Source of the DNA: an uncultured Muribaculum sp.
GTDB lineage: Bacteria > Bacteroidota > Bacteroidia > Bacteroidales > Muribaculaceae
DNA length: 64,000 bases
Reading direction: 5' to 3'
Assembly: GCA_910587665.1 (NCBI GenBank)
Contig: CAJUMZ010000014.1
Location: forward strand, 1 to 64,000
Shown: positions 1 through 8,710 of the stretch, one piece after another
How positions within the stretch are numbered: the stretch's first letter is position 1
Layout: every line of letters begins with the position of its first letter
Position numbers and translations under genes: made by a program
The notes under the pieces: model-generated
What the model was told of the DNA's origin: nothing
Seen by the model: only the letters and a program-made list of their open reading frames with translations
Databases searched by the model: none

Positions 1-128
1 AGTTGAGTTCTTCAATGCGATTAGATAATTTTGCACTTGCTTGTTGACTCTACAATAAGCATCGAGGGTGTGTCACGCGACGGATCAATAATCTTCAAAT
101 AAAAGATATATTACTGACTACGCTCAGG

Positions 129-1802
129 TCATATTTCTGAGATCCTGTTCCTTCGATTGCGTGAAAGCTGTTGGTACAGACTCGGCTTTAGTCCGGTTTC
201 CTTGGTAAATACGGAGATAAAAGTCGCCTGGTATTTATATCCTACGCTTTCACCGATTGTCTTTATCGTAAAATGTCCGTAATTCTCAATATCCTCAAGC
301 CTTCGCATGGCTTCCTTTACACGATATTTGTTAAGGAATGTACGGAAATTTATTCCATATTCTGTATTTATCATCTCGGATACATATCGGGAGTTGGAAT
401 CTATGGCGGCAGCCAGACGGTCTATGCTGAATTCCGGATCACAATATAAGTCGGATGATTCCATGACATGACAGATCTTATCGAGAAGTATCCTGCGTTG
501 CTCAGTGGTGATCAGCGGTTTGCGGTTTGGGGGCATGGTTTGTTGCTCATTTTGCAGGTAGTTTTCCTCCATCTCTTTCAAGCGTTCCTCAAGGCCGGCG
601 ATACGTCCTGTATAATGCCTTTCAGCATCAAGAAGCGACAAATTTCGTTCATATAGGCCCTTCCATGCATTTGAAAGTTTACGTTTTTGCCGCCATAATG
701 ATACTGACAGAAACGCTATCACGGTAATTATTACAAACAAAGCGATAATCCAGTGTCGCTGCAATGCGTTTGTCGTATTAAGTGTCCTGATTGTATATGC
801 ATCAGCGTTCTGTTCATACAGAACTTGTGAATTCTTGATGAAATTAAGATTCTCGCGGCTGAAAAGAGAATCGGACATCGAAAGATATTCCGATTTGTAG
901 AGAAGTGATTCTGTCCTCCGCCCCATACACTCGTAGACACGTGCAAGGTCGCGCAATGATTCCACAAGAAGATTGTTATAGCCGTCAATACGTGCCATCG
1001 CTTCATTTGAATGCAGATAGACGAGCGCAGAATCCAAGACATTCTCTCGTTCGTAAGTGTATGCAATATGGGATTTTGCAGCCGCCTCACATTCCGGTGA
1101 CTTTAGCGAATCACGGGCGAAATCCGCGGCAACGCGGAACCGCTCTCTTGCTTCCGGAGCTTTTCCCTCGAGTTCATAGATAAGACCTCTGTTTAGAATC
1201 AGATCATAATGTGAACGAGAATCAACCAACCCGAGGTTATGGTCTATTTCATAATACTTACGAGCAGAATCCACATCAGCCTTGAGATAATAAGCATAAA
1301 GCAGATTATTATAAATTATAGGAAGAGCCTTTAACTTTCCGTCACCGTCAGGAACCGACAGAGCTTTTTGATAAAAGCTAATTCCAGTGTCGAGATCGCC
1401 TATTGATGAAAAAACATTCCCGATATTGATATATATGGAAGGAAGACGATCTGAGAATCCTTCATGCTCCGCTATGGCGCGGGCTTGAAGATATGCTTGT
1501 ATGGCTTCTGCATAGTTTTCTTTTGCGCTCAGTATGTTGCCACGTAATTGATGCGCCTTTGAGAAAAGAAGCCTGGAGCTTTTTCTATCATCGCGTGAAC
1601 ACACTACAGTGAAAATATTAAGAGCATCATCCATATCACGGCGTTCCATCGCCTCTTTTCCCTGATGAAAAAGGCTATCGGTCTGAATCATGTTCATGAG
1701 ACGCATGTCTGTAGCCACAGATGCTTTTCCAGAAAGTATCTGCACGAAACATAAACACATGGCAATAAATAAGAGCCGTAGACGGCGGGGATTGATATTC
1801 AT
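129..1802 (-). CDS. TPR-containing AraC-type transcriptional regulator
   Basis: The product has an N-terminal signal/anchor segment, a long run of TPR-like helical repeats (about residues 40-330), one transmembrane helix near residue 350, a coiled-coil stretch, and a C-terminal AraC-type helix-turn-helix domain over the last 100 residues (conserved core FRTFLNKYRVKEAMRRL). This is the membrane-anchored TPR-HTH architecture common in Bacteroidales; the TPR part probably senses a periplasmic partner or peptide, which is inference. I chose the Met at 1802 rather than the one 27 bases upstream because a TTTG-N19-TAAATTTG promoter places the transcript start near 1820, and because a cleaner signal-like N-terminus results. 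It diverges from the secreted protein at 2007. Confidence 0.85.
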   Translation of the reverse strand: MNINPRRLRLLFIAMCLCFVQILSGKASVATDMRLMNMIQTDSLFHQGKEAMERRDMDDALNIFTVVCSRDDRKSSRLLFSKAHQLRGNILSAKENYAEAIQAYLQARAIAEHEGFSDRLPSIYINIGNVFSSIGDLDTGISFYQKALSVPDGDGKLKALPIIYNNLLYAYYLKADVDSARKYYEIDHNLGLVDSRSHYDLILNRGLIYELEGKAPEARERFRVAADFARDSLKSPECEAAAKSHIAYTYERENVLDSALVYLHSNEAMARIDGYNNLLVESLRDLARVYECMGRRTESLLYKSEYLSMSDSLFSRENLNFIKNSQVLYEQNADAYTIRTLNTTNALQRHWIIALFVIITVIAFLSVSLWRQKRKLSNAWKGLYERNLSLLDAERHYTGRIAGLEERLKEMEENYLQNEQQTMPPNRKPLITTEQRRILLDKICHVMESSDLYCDPEFSIDRLAAAIDSNSRYVSEMINTEYGINFRTFLNKYRVKEAMRRLEDIENYGHFTIKTIGESVGYKYQATFISVFTKETGLKPSLYQQLSRNRRNRISEI

Positions 1803-1826
1803 TTCCTGTTTTCTGAATGAAAATTG

Positions 1827-1857
1827 CAAATTTAATTAAAACAGATATAACCGCAAA
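1827..1857 (-). promoter_or_regulatory. Bacteroidetes sigma-type promoter for the TPR/AraC regulator
   Basis: On the minus strand TTTG (1854-1857) is followed after exactly 19 bases by TAAATTTG (1827-1834), matching the -33/-7 consensus of Bacteroidetes. It fixes the start of the regulator gene at 1802. Confidence 0.75.
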
Positions 1858-1891
1858 ATCGATCTAATACAATCTACATAAAACAGGAATT

Positions 1892-1937
1892 GTGTTAAAA
1901 TGGTTATGATTTCGCGAAATCATAACCATTTTAACAC
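1892..1937. repeat. 46-bp perfect palindrome between divergent promoters
   Basis: The sequence from 1892 to 1937 equals its own reverse complement with no spacer; the centre is TTTCGCGAAA and the arms begin GTGTTAAAATGG. It lies upstream of both divergent promoters, about 35 bp from the minus-strand -33 box and about 7 bp from the plus-strand -33 position. It cannot be a terminator of either gene, as both start outward. An operator for a dimeric regulator, perhaps the adjacent AraC-type protein, is the simplest reading (inference). Confidence 0.85.
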
Positions 1938-1967
1938 TCATACCTTTTACAGCGGTGACAATTTTTC

Positions 1968-1975
1968 TATTTTTG
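1968..1975 (+). promoter_or_regulatory. -7 element for the secreted FN3/choice-of-anchor J gene
   Basis: TATTTTTG fits TAnnTTTG. At the 19-base spacing the -33 position reads TTTT (1945-1948), a three-of-four match. Confidence 0.55.
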
Positions 1976-2006
1976 TGTCCAGACATTTTAACTAAACACC
2001 AACATT

Positions 2007-4211
2007 ATGAAACATTCTTACACTGTCATGATGCGGCTATGTGCCATCCTTGCCATAGCCATGCCGGCATTCACAGCTCAGGGCGCTCCGGCATCTCCGG
2101 CTGACCTTGTCTCGAAAGTTACCGGAACCCGCGTGGATCTGAAATGGACCAACGGCGATGCAGGACAGACTTTGCTTGATTGCGATTTCGAGCAGGAGGA
2201 GTTTCCTGCAGCAGGATGGGAGCAAAAAGTTACCAATGATTACGCGTATCTGTGTTCTTGGTTCCATTTTCCAAGCCAGGATTTCATACAGACCAACAAC
2301 TATCAGGACTACATACATTCAGGAGAAGCAAGTGCGATGCTGTATTTCGATATGTATGCCACAATAGGCGACCATGAGTCAGCGCAGGATGAATGGCTAA
2401 TCACCCCCGCTGTAGAAAATGCAAGCTATCTTGACCTTTTCTACTTTATCGACCCCAAGATACTTGAATACGGCGCGGATGAAGAGTTCCCTGACCACTA
2501 CTATATAAAGGTAAGTCATGATAATGGCACGACATGGACTGTACTCTGGGATGCCGCCCATGATGCGGAACCAGAATTCGGATGGCACAATCTTGTGCTG
2601 CCCATTGACGGCGATGCACCTGCCATGGTGGCATTCCAAGGAGTAAGCGACGCCGATGAGACTATTCATTTCCTGTGGGCACTCGACGATGTGAAGATTT
2701 ATTCTTCCCTGTCAGGAAACGATGTCATCGAGGGATACACTATCAAGCTTGACGGAGAAACCATAGCTGAACATGTCAAGAGTCTCGCATATACCGACCG
2801 TAGCGTAAAGAAAGCCGGCAAACATCGATATGAAGTATATGCCGAATCCGGAGGTATGCTTTCTCCGGCTGCATCCGTGGATGTCACGATCGCCGACATA
2901 AAGTTGCTTCCGCCTGCAAACGTATCGGTGGAAAGCACTTACGATGAATTCGGTGAATCCTATATCATTTCCTTAAATTGGGAGGACCCCAATGGCGAGA
3001 TTTCCCCATCTTCCTACAGCGTATATTGCGATGGTCTTGAAGTCGGATCGATGCTTGAGGAGACATCTGTGGAATTCTTTGGTTATACCAAAGGCATCTA
3101 TGATTTTAAAGTAACAGCCGTATATAATGATCCTGACGGAGAGTCCGAGCCGGCAGGGCGCCGGATTGCCATCGATACACGCTATAATGCCTGCGGTCTT
3201 CAGGCTTCCATCGACAACGGCAACGTGACCCTGACATGGAAAGCTCCGGAAGATGAAGGATACACGGTGTCGCATTATGAAGTGCAGAGGGCGGATGTCA
3301 ATATCGGCACTGACATCAAAGACCTTCAGATCGTGGATAAAAGTGTTCCAGCCGGGAAGTACAGATATTATGTTACTGCTGTATATTCCGACGGAATTAA
3401 GTCTATTCCGGCATACACGGATGTGGACAACGGTGTTGCCGCTCCCCGCTCTCTTCCTTTTTCCGAGAATTTTAATTCGGGATATCTCCCGGCAGACTGG
3501 ACATTGGAAAATCTCTGGGACGGAACCCCTGACAACATGCTTTGGCAATTCGATGATCCTAACGGAATCGGAGTGACAGGAGACGGCTTCGACAACGGAT
3601 TCGCGTCAATCGACTGTATCAATGCCGGATTCTATTCTCTCGAAGGGACTATTATGTCTCCATCCATAGATATCGCTGGTTGCGACAAAGATAAACTTGC
3701 AGTGACATTCTCTTATGACTATGCCTCAACAGGTTTTGATTCCGAAGCCTCGCTCGAAATTTGCAAAGACGATAGTTATGAATGGGAGAACGTAACCGAT
3801 CTCGTATCATATGAACCTGACGAGGACAATGGCGGATTCTCCCCCAAAACAAATACATTCCAGCTTGGCGATATGGTCGGAGACGCATCATCAATACGCC
3901 TGAGGTGGCATTATACCGGAATGATGGACTACCATCTGGCAATCGATAATGTAGTTGTTTTTGACAGAGTTTCCGGCATGGAGACCGTATCAGATGATAT
4001 TGTCAGGATCATACCGACTCAGGAAGGCATCGAGATATATTCCTCCACGGGCGTGGATATGATTGAGATTTTCTCGGTCGACGGTAAGTTGCTCCATAGA
4101 TTTGATGCGGGAGGGGTAGAGATTATCAAGGCTGCGATTGATCATAAGGGCATGGCGATTGTGAAAGTGACTGCCCCCTCAGGCTCAAAAACATTAAAGG
4201 TCATGTTATAA
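2007..4211 (+). CDS. Secreted choice-of-anchor J / fibronectin type III protein with probable T9SS C-terminal domain
   Basis: A signal peptide (cleavage near AFTAQG, about residue 26) precedes a jelly-roll 'choice-of-anchor J' module (about 50-240), fibronectin III-like modules (about 240-480), a second jelly-roll (about 480-650, starting SLPFSENFNSGYLPADW) and a C-terminal beta domain of about 75 residues with the pattern IEIFSVDGKLL...GMAIVKV typical of type IX secretion sorting domains. It is therefore probably exported and displayed or released at the cell surface as an adhesin or carbohydrate-binding protein. The substrate is not apparent. It is a single-gene unit facing the minus-strand gpmI, with a terminator in between. 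Confidence 0.8.
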   Translation: MKHSYTVMMRLCAILAIAMPAFTAQGAPASPADLVSKVTGTRVDLKWTNGDAGQTLLDCDFEQEEFPAAGWEQKVTNDYAYLCSWFHFPSQDFIQTNNYQDYIHSGEASAMLYFDMYATIGDHESAQDEWLITPAVENASYLDLFYFIDPKILEYGADEEFPDHYYIKVSHDNGTTWTVLWDAAHDAEPEFGWHNLVLPIDGDAPAMVAFQGVSDADETIHFLWALDDVKIYSSLSGNDVIEGYTIKLDGETIAEHVKSLAYTDRSVKKAGKHRYEVYAESGGMLSPAASVDVTIADIKLLPPANVSVESTYDEFGESYIISLNWEDPNGEISPSSYSVYCDGLEVGSMLEETSVEFFGYTKGIYDFKVTAVYNDPDGESEPAGRRIAIDTRYNACGLQASIDNGNVTLTWKAPEDEGYTVSHYEVQRADVNIGTDIKDLQIVDKSVPAGKYRYYVTAVYSDGIKSIPAYTDVDNGVAAPRSLPFSENFNSGYLPADWTLENLWDGTPDNMLWQFDDPNGIGVTGDGFDNGFASIDCINAGFYSLEGTIMSPSIDIAGCDKDKLAVTFSYDYASTGFDSEASLEICKDDSYEWENVTDLVSYEPDEDNGGFSPKTNTFQLGDMVGDASSIRLRWHYTGMMDYHLAIDNVVVFDRVSGMETVSDDIVRIIPTQEGIEIYSSTGVDMIEIFSVDGKLLHRFDAGGVEIIKAAIDHKGMAIVKVTAPSGSKTLKVML

Positions 4212-4287
4212 TCCCAATCCATTATAGGATGCAGATAGAATCAAAATATAACAATAAAGGGCAGTAACGAATCCATAAATTTATCAA

Positions 4288-4321
4288 GAAAAAGCAGGCA
4301 CGCAATTAATGCGTGCCTGCT
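4288..4321 (-). terminator. Intrinsic terminator of gpmI
   Basis: A 12-bp perfect stem (AGCAGGCACGCA / TGCGTGCCTGCT) with a 5-base loop is followed on the minus strand by TTTTTCTT. It sits just past the gpmI stop and may also stop transcripts from the plus-strand gene at 2007. Confidence 0.8.
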
Positions 4322-4345
4322 GCCATATATACCAATCGTGAAGGA

Positions 4346-5860
4346 TTAGTCAATCAGTGCATGTCCTGTCATTTCGGCAGGCTGAGGTATACCCATTATC
4401 TTAAGGATGGTGGGAGCCACATCTGCAAGTTTTCCATCCTCGACCTTCGCACCTGTCCGAGCCGTTACATAGACACATGGCACGGGATTAAGCGAATGGG
4501 CGGTGTTGGGCGTACCGTCGGGATTTACCGCATTGTCAGCATTGCCATGGTCAGCAATTATAATCACCTCATAGTCGGCATCTTTTGCAGCCTCAACAGT
4601 ATCCTTCACACACTCGTCGACAGCCTTGACAGCCTTTTCGATAGCCTCATACACCCCGGTATGGCCTACCATGTCACCGTTGGCGTAATTTACAACGATA
4701 AAGTCATATTCCTGACTCTTTATAGCCTCAACAAGCTTATCCTTTACCTCATATGCGCTCATCTCGGGCTTCAGGTCGTAAGTGGCAACCTTGGGAGAAG
4801 CCACAAGTATACGCTCCTCACCATCGAAAGGAGCCTCACGACCGCCGTTGAAGAAGAAAGTGACATGGGCATACTTCTCTGTCTCCGCAATATGAAGCTG
4901 CTTCTTGTCAAGAGAAGAGAGATATTCACCAAGGGTATTGCCTACATTCTCCTTATCAAAAAGGATGTGTACACCCTTGAAGGAAGCGTCATAAGGAGTC
5001 ATGCAATAATATTGCAGACCGGGGATGGTGTGCATACCCGCCTCAGGCATGTCATGCTGGGTAAGCACCATCGTAAGCTCTTTTGCACGGTCATTACGGT
5101 AATTGAAGAAAATCACGGCGTCGCCGTCTTTGATAGTGCCATCAACGCCTGCATTGACGATAGGCTTGATAAACTCATCGGTGATATCCTCGTCGTAAGA
5201 CTCCTGCATAGCCTTCACCATGTCGGTCGATTTCTTGCCTTCGCCGTTTACAAGCAGGTCGTAAGCCACCTTCACGCGCTCCCAACGTTTGTCACGATCC
5301 ATCGCATAGTAGCGACCTATTATTGAGGCGACCTTGCCTGTCGATTTCGCGCAATGGTCTTCAAGCTCCTGAATAAAGCCTTTTCCGCTGCGGGGGTCAG
5401 TGTCACGACCATCCATGAAGCAATGGATATACACCTTGTCAAGACCATATTCCTTTGCTATGTCGCATAGCGCATAAAGGTGGTCGAGCGAAGAGTGGAC
5501 GCCGCCGTTAGAGGTCAGTCCCATGAAGTGAATAGCCTTGCCGTTGTCGCGGGCATAGCTGAAAGCATTGACGATCTCGGGATTCTTGAGTATCGAGCCA
5601 TCCTTGCAAGCCTTGTTGATCTTCACAAGATCCTGATATACCACACGACCCGCACCGATGTTAAGATGACCCACCTCGGAGTTACCCATCTGTCCGTCGG
5701 GCAGACCTACATTTTCACCGCTTGCCTGAAGCTGTGAGTGAGGATATGTGTTTAAAAGATAATCCCAATAAGGAGTGGGAGTGGAAAATATCACGTCACC
5801 TTTGTCGTGGTTGCCGATTCCCCATCCGTCGAGAATCATTAGTAAAGCTTTCTTTGACAT
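4346..5860 (-). CDS. gpmI: 2,3-bisphosphoglycerate-independent phosphoglycerate mutase
   Basis: Interconverts 3- and 2-phosphoglycerate in glycolysis/gluconeogenesis using two metal ions (Mn in most family members). The 504-residue length is normal. The N-terminal LMILDGWG metal-binding motif (7-14), the phosphoserine nucleophile Ser61 in QMGNSEVGH, and the C-terminal ADHGNAD metal motif are all present. It is monocistronic, with its own consensus promoter upstream and a strong terminator downstream. A second, distantly related mutase-like gene (apgM, 26192) exists in the threonine operon, so this copy is the likely glycolytic enzyme. Confidence 0.97.
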   Translation of the reverse strand: MSKKALLMILDGWGIGNHDKGDVIFSTPTPYWDYLLNTYPHSQLQASGENVGLPDGQMGNSEVGHLNIGAGRVVYQDLVKINKACKDGSILKNPEIVNAFSYARDNGKAIHFMGLTSNGGVHSSLDHLYALCDIAKEYGLDKVYIHCFMDGRDTDPRSGKGFIQELEDHCAKSTGKVASIIGRYYAMDRDKRWERVKVAYDLLVNGEGKKSTDMVKAMQESYDEDITDEFIKPIVNAGVDGTIKDGDAVIFFNYRNDRAKELTMVLTQHDMPEAGMHTIPGLQYYCMTPYDASFKGVHILFDKENVGNTLGEYLSSLDKKQLHIAETEKYAHVTFFFNGGREAPFDGEERILVASPKVATYDLKPEMSAYEVKDKLVEAIKSQEYDFIVVNYANGDMVGHTGVYEAIEKAVKAVDECVKDTVEAAKDADYEVIIIADHGNADNAVNPDGTPNTAHSLNPVPCVYVTARTGAKVEDGKLADVAPTILKIMGIPQPAEMTGHALID

Positions 5861-5892
5861 ATAAATATATATTAAGATTGAATTTCGGATTA

Positions 5893-5923
5893 CAAAGTTA
5901 CTACTTTTAAAAGCTTGTACAAA
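5893..5923 (-). promoter_or_regulatory. Promoter of gpmI
   Basis: On the minus strand TTTG (5920-5923), a 19-base spacer, then TAACTTTG (5893-5900): a full match to the Bacteroidetes housekeeping promoter. Confidence 0.8.
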
Positions 5924-6081
5924 GTGTAATCACATTATTTAATATTTGTGTGAACGGTTGATTATCAAAGCCACCCGCATAATCCATTAGGCTGAAAAGT
6001 AATCACAATGCAGAAAAATTTTATCTTTACGGGAACTATTACCCGCAAAGCGCGTCTAACGAGTCAGAAAACAAAAAAAGA

Positions 6082-6573
6082 ATGGCGACAAACAACGACA
6101 CAAATATACGTTACCGAAAGCTGATCGACCGGCACAGCTCGCTGATCAACAAGGTGTGCTACATGTATGCCGAATCGGTCGAAGACTTTGACGACCTCCG
6201 CCAGGAGACATTCATAAACCTCTGGCGCGGCATGGATTCATTCCGAGGGGAAGCAGAGATGACAACATGGATCTACAGGGTCGCCTTGAACAGTTGCGTG
6301 TCATATTTTCGCAAAAACAGGAAAATAAAAAACACAACCCCGCTTGACACGATTGCCGAACTCCCTTCCCGCGACACCGAGACAAACGCCCAGCTAAATG
6401 AGCTGCACAGCCTCATAAACCGTCTTGACCGAATCGAAAAGGCACTCATCCTGCTTTGGCTCGACGAATACCCCTACGACACGATAGCCGGAATTATCGG
6501 TGTCCCACGCAACACAGTCGCCTCACGCCTACATCGAATAAAAGAGAAACTGATCAGATACTCCAACCAATAA
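6082..6573 (+). CDS. ECF-type RNA polymerase sigma factor
   Basis: A 163-residue sigma-70 family protein. Region 2 (about 10-80) contains DFDDLRQETFINLWRGMDSF, the classic core-binding helix, and region 4 (about 110-160) has a helix-turn-helix of the form YDTIAGIIGVPRNTVASRLHRIKEKL. Both regions are intact and the linker is short, as in extracytoplasmic-function factors. Thirteen bases downstream is a membrane protein gene, probably co-transcribed, which may be its regulator, although no anti-sigma domain is recognisable. The target regulon is unknown. Confidence 0.9.
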   Translation: MATNNDTNIRYRKLIDRHSSLINKVCYMYAESVEDFDDLRQETFINLWRGMDSFRGEAEMTTWIYRVALNSCVSYFRKNRKIKNTTPLDTIAELPSRDTETNAQLNELHSLINRLDRIEKALILLWLDEYPYDTIAGIIGVPRNTVASRLHRIKEKLIRYSNQ

Positions 6574-6586
6574 TCGTAACACTAAA

Positions 6587-7147
6587 ATGGATTTAGAAGA
6601 AATGAAACAACAGCTAAATAACCTCAACCGCCGTATGGACAATCTTGAGGAACGCAATTCAGAACTTATCAGACGTATCGAATCAGGGCGCATAATATCG
6701 GCCCAACAACGCCTTATACGACAGTATCGCACCTTTTCCATCGCGGGAGTCATGATGGCGTTGATAATACTTCTGCTCTACAGTCCGTTGTTGCCCCTTG
6801 CCACGAGAATATTCGCAGCCGTCTATTTTCTGACAGCATCAGCAATGGACACCTACCTTTGGAACGGCATAAAGGCAATAGACTACAACACCATGGGCGT
6901 AGAGCAAGTAGCACGTAAAGCCATATTTTACCGTAAGCGCCACCACATATTCATGGCTGTGCTAATCGCGATGTGCATCCCCTTGATGGTATGCTTTTTC
7001 TTGGCAATGGCAATCGATGAATATGTGACCTATGGCATGATCGCAGGCGTAGCTATCGGTCTCGCCATAGGCATAAAGATGTACCTCAATATAATGAAGA
7101 ACTATCGTGAACTAACCCTTGACGGAGGAGGATGCGAACAGGATTAA
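6587..7147 (+). CDS. Coiled-coil/transmembrane protein, partner of the ECF sigma factor
   Basis: I do not recognise a named family. The first 45 residues form a charged coiled coil (MKQQLNNLNRRMDNLEERN), followed by about four transmembrane helices in two pairs (roughly 50-95 and 120-165). The position 13 bases after the sigma gene and the membrane topology suggest a membrane-bound modulator of that sigma factor (inference). Its stop overlaps the stop of the convergent SPFH gene by four bases. Confidence 0.7.
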   Translation: MDLEEMKQQLNNLNRRMDNLEERNSELIRRIESGRIISAQQRLIRQYRTFSIAGVMMALIILLLYSPLLPLATRIFAAVYFLTASAMDTYLWNGIKAIDYNTMGVEQVARKAIFYRKRHHIFMAVLIAMCIPLMVCFFLAMAIDEYVTYGMIAGVAIGLAIGIKMYLNIMKNYRELTLDGGGCEQD

Positions 7148-8127
7148 GCCTGCCTGTTAAACATCTCCTTTATGGAGCCGATGGAGCTTAGCACTCCTGA
7201 GGCTTCATAGGGGATGTAGATAGTCTTGTTATCCTTTCCTGTAGTCATCTCACCGAGAGTCTCGATATATTTCATTGCGAGCATATAGGTGGCAGGATCA
7301 GTCTTGGAGGCCTTGATAGCCTCGGCGACACGCATGATAGCCTCAGCCTCAGCTTGCGCTGTTAGCACTTTAGCCTTCGCCTCACCCTCGGCTTTCAATA
7401 TTTCCGCTTCCTTCACCGCCGTGGCACGGTTGATCTGCGACATCTTCTCGCCCTCGGAAAGCAGGATTACAGAAGTCTTCTGTCCCTCGGCATTAAGGAT
7501 CTCCGCGCGACGGTTACGCTCCGCCTGCATCTGCTTCTCCATCGCCTCACGCACACTCTTCGGAGGTGTGATATCCTGAAGCTCGACACGGTTTACTTTC
7601 ACGCCCCACTTGTTGGTCACCTCATCAAGTATGATCTGTAGCCGCGAGTTTATGGTGTCACGCGATGAAAGCGTCTGGTCAAGCTCAAGCTCGCCTATCA
7701 CATTACGCAGCGAGGTCTGAGTAAGCTTTTCAAGCGCGTTGGGAAGATTGTCAATCTCATAGACCGCTTTCTTGGCATCCACTATCTGGAAGTAAAGGAG
7801 CGCATTGATCTCAGTGGTGACGTTATCCTTGGTTATCACTTGCTGTGAAGGGAAATCATATACCTGCTCACGCAAGTCGATTGCCGTGGAGGAAGTTATC
7901 CTTACGATGGTCTGACCGTTGACCGACGACTCCACCCTGCGGGTGTACACCATCTTAGGCTTATCTATAAACGGCCATATGATATTAAGACCCGGGGCAA
8001 GCACACTGTGGAAGCGCCCAAGACGCTCAACAACGCGAGTTTCCGACTGTGGCACGATCTTTACTCCCGCCGACACGACGATAATCACCACTAATACGAG
8101 TAATCCCAAGAAAATGTAAGTTCCCAT
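7144..8127 (-). CDS. SPFH/band 7 membrane protease-associated protein (QmcA/stomatin-like)
   Basis: One N-terminal membrane anchor (about 3-25) is followed by a band 7/SPFH domain (about 25-190; start VPQSETRVVERLGRFHSVLAPG), an alanine/glutamate-rich coiled-coil (about 190-270) and a short C-terminal tail. Members form large oligomers in the inner membrane and mark membrane microdomains or regulate FtsH-type proteolysis. The upstream nfeD-like gene, 36 bases away on the same strand, is its usual genomic partner, so the pair very likely acts as one unit. Confidence 0.92.
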   Translation of the reverse strand: MGTYIFLGLLVLVVIIVVSAGVKIVPQSETRVVERLGRFHSVLAPGLNIIWPFIDKPKMVYTRRVESSVNGQTIVRITSSTAIDLREQVYDFPSQQVITKDNVTTEINALLYFQIVDAKKAVYEIDNLPNALEKLTQTSLRNVIGELELDQTLSSRDTINSRLQIILDEVTNKWGVKVNRVELQDITPPKSVREAMEKQMQAERNRRAEILNAEGQKTSVILLSEGEKMSQINRATAVKEAEILKAEGEAKAKVLTAQAEAEAIMRVAEAIKASKTDPATYMLAMKYIETLGEMTTGKDNKTIYIPYEASGVLSSIGSIKEMFNRQA

Positions 8128-8163
8128 GTATTATAATATGCTTTTGTTGGTTATTCTTATCTA

Positions 8164-8607
8164 TTATACAGGCTTCACTGTAAGTATTATGCTGTCATAT
8201 CCCGTAACTCTCACTTTAGTTCCATGAGCTATGGATGACCCGTCATTGCTGCGCACCTGCCAGTCGTCACCGTCGATACGCAGCCTGCCAAGACCGCCGT
8301 CGGCAGGTATTTCCCGGCTTAAAAATCCTTCACGACCGATAAGCGCATCCATATTGCTGTTATAATCAGGGCGATGAGGCTTTTTCCCTTTTCTAATACG
8401 GTTAATAAACGGCACAAGAAATATAAACGCGAGAATGACACCTACAACCAAGGCGCCAAGCTGCACCTCGATACCAAACCCGACAAGCGCCGCAACAAAC
8501 GCCATCAAACACCCGACAGCGACACAGAACGTTGCCACAAGCCCCGTAAGAAGCTCAATGACAAGTAGTACAGCCGTGGCTATAAGCCATATTATCCAAA
8601 GTGACAT
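8164..8607 (-). CDS. NfeD-like membrane protein
   Basis: A short NfeD family member: three closely spaced transmembrane helices (about 3-80) followed by an OB-fold domain (about 90-147, with GREGFLSREI near its start and VRVTGYDSIILTVKPV at the end). NfeD proteins of this size pair with SPFH proteins and probably support their assembly. It is the first gene of a two-gene operon with the SPFH gene and has its own promoter. Confidence 0.88.
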   Translation of the reverse strand: MSLWIIWLIATAVLLVIELLTGLVATFCVAVGCLMAFVAALVGFGIEVQLGALVVGVILAFIFLVPFINRIRKGKKPHRPDYNSNMDALIGREGFLSREIPADGGLGRLRIDGDDWQVRSNDGSSIAHGTKVRVTGYDSIILTVKPV

Positions 8608-8632
8608 AACAAAAACGATATGATGGTTTTCT

Positions 8633-8663
8633 CAAAGATACAAAAAAGCCGCATCTTATCAAA
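8633..8663 (-). promoter_or_regulatory. Promoter of the nfeD-SPFH operon
   Basis: Minus strand TTTG (8660-8663), 19 bases, TATCTTTG (8633-8640). The -33 box lies inside the loop of the preceding aguB terminator. Confidence 0.7.
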
Positions 8664-8673
8664 ACAATGCGGC
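8642..8673 (-). terminator. Intrinsic terminator of the agmatine operon
   Basis: Stem GCCGCAT (8648-8654) / ATGCGGC (8667-8673), followed on the minus strand by TTTTTT. It lies after aguB. Confidence 0.75.
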
Positions 8674-8710
8674 ATTTATTTCATAAATTTCGATTTAACT
8701 CCGTGTACAT

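Noticed and set aside
4313..5326. A 337-codon open frame on the plus strand across gpmI
   Set aside because: It is antisense to a fully conserved enzyme gene and has no recognisable protein features.
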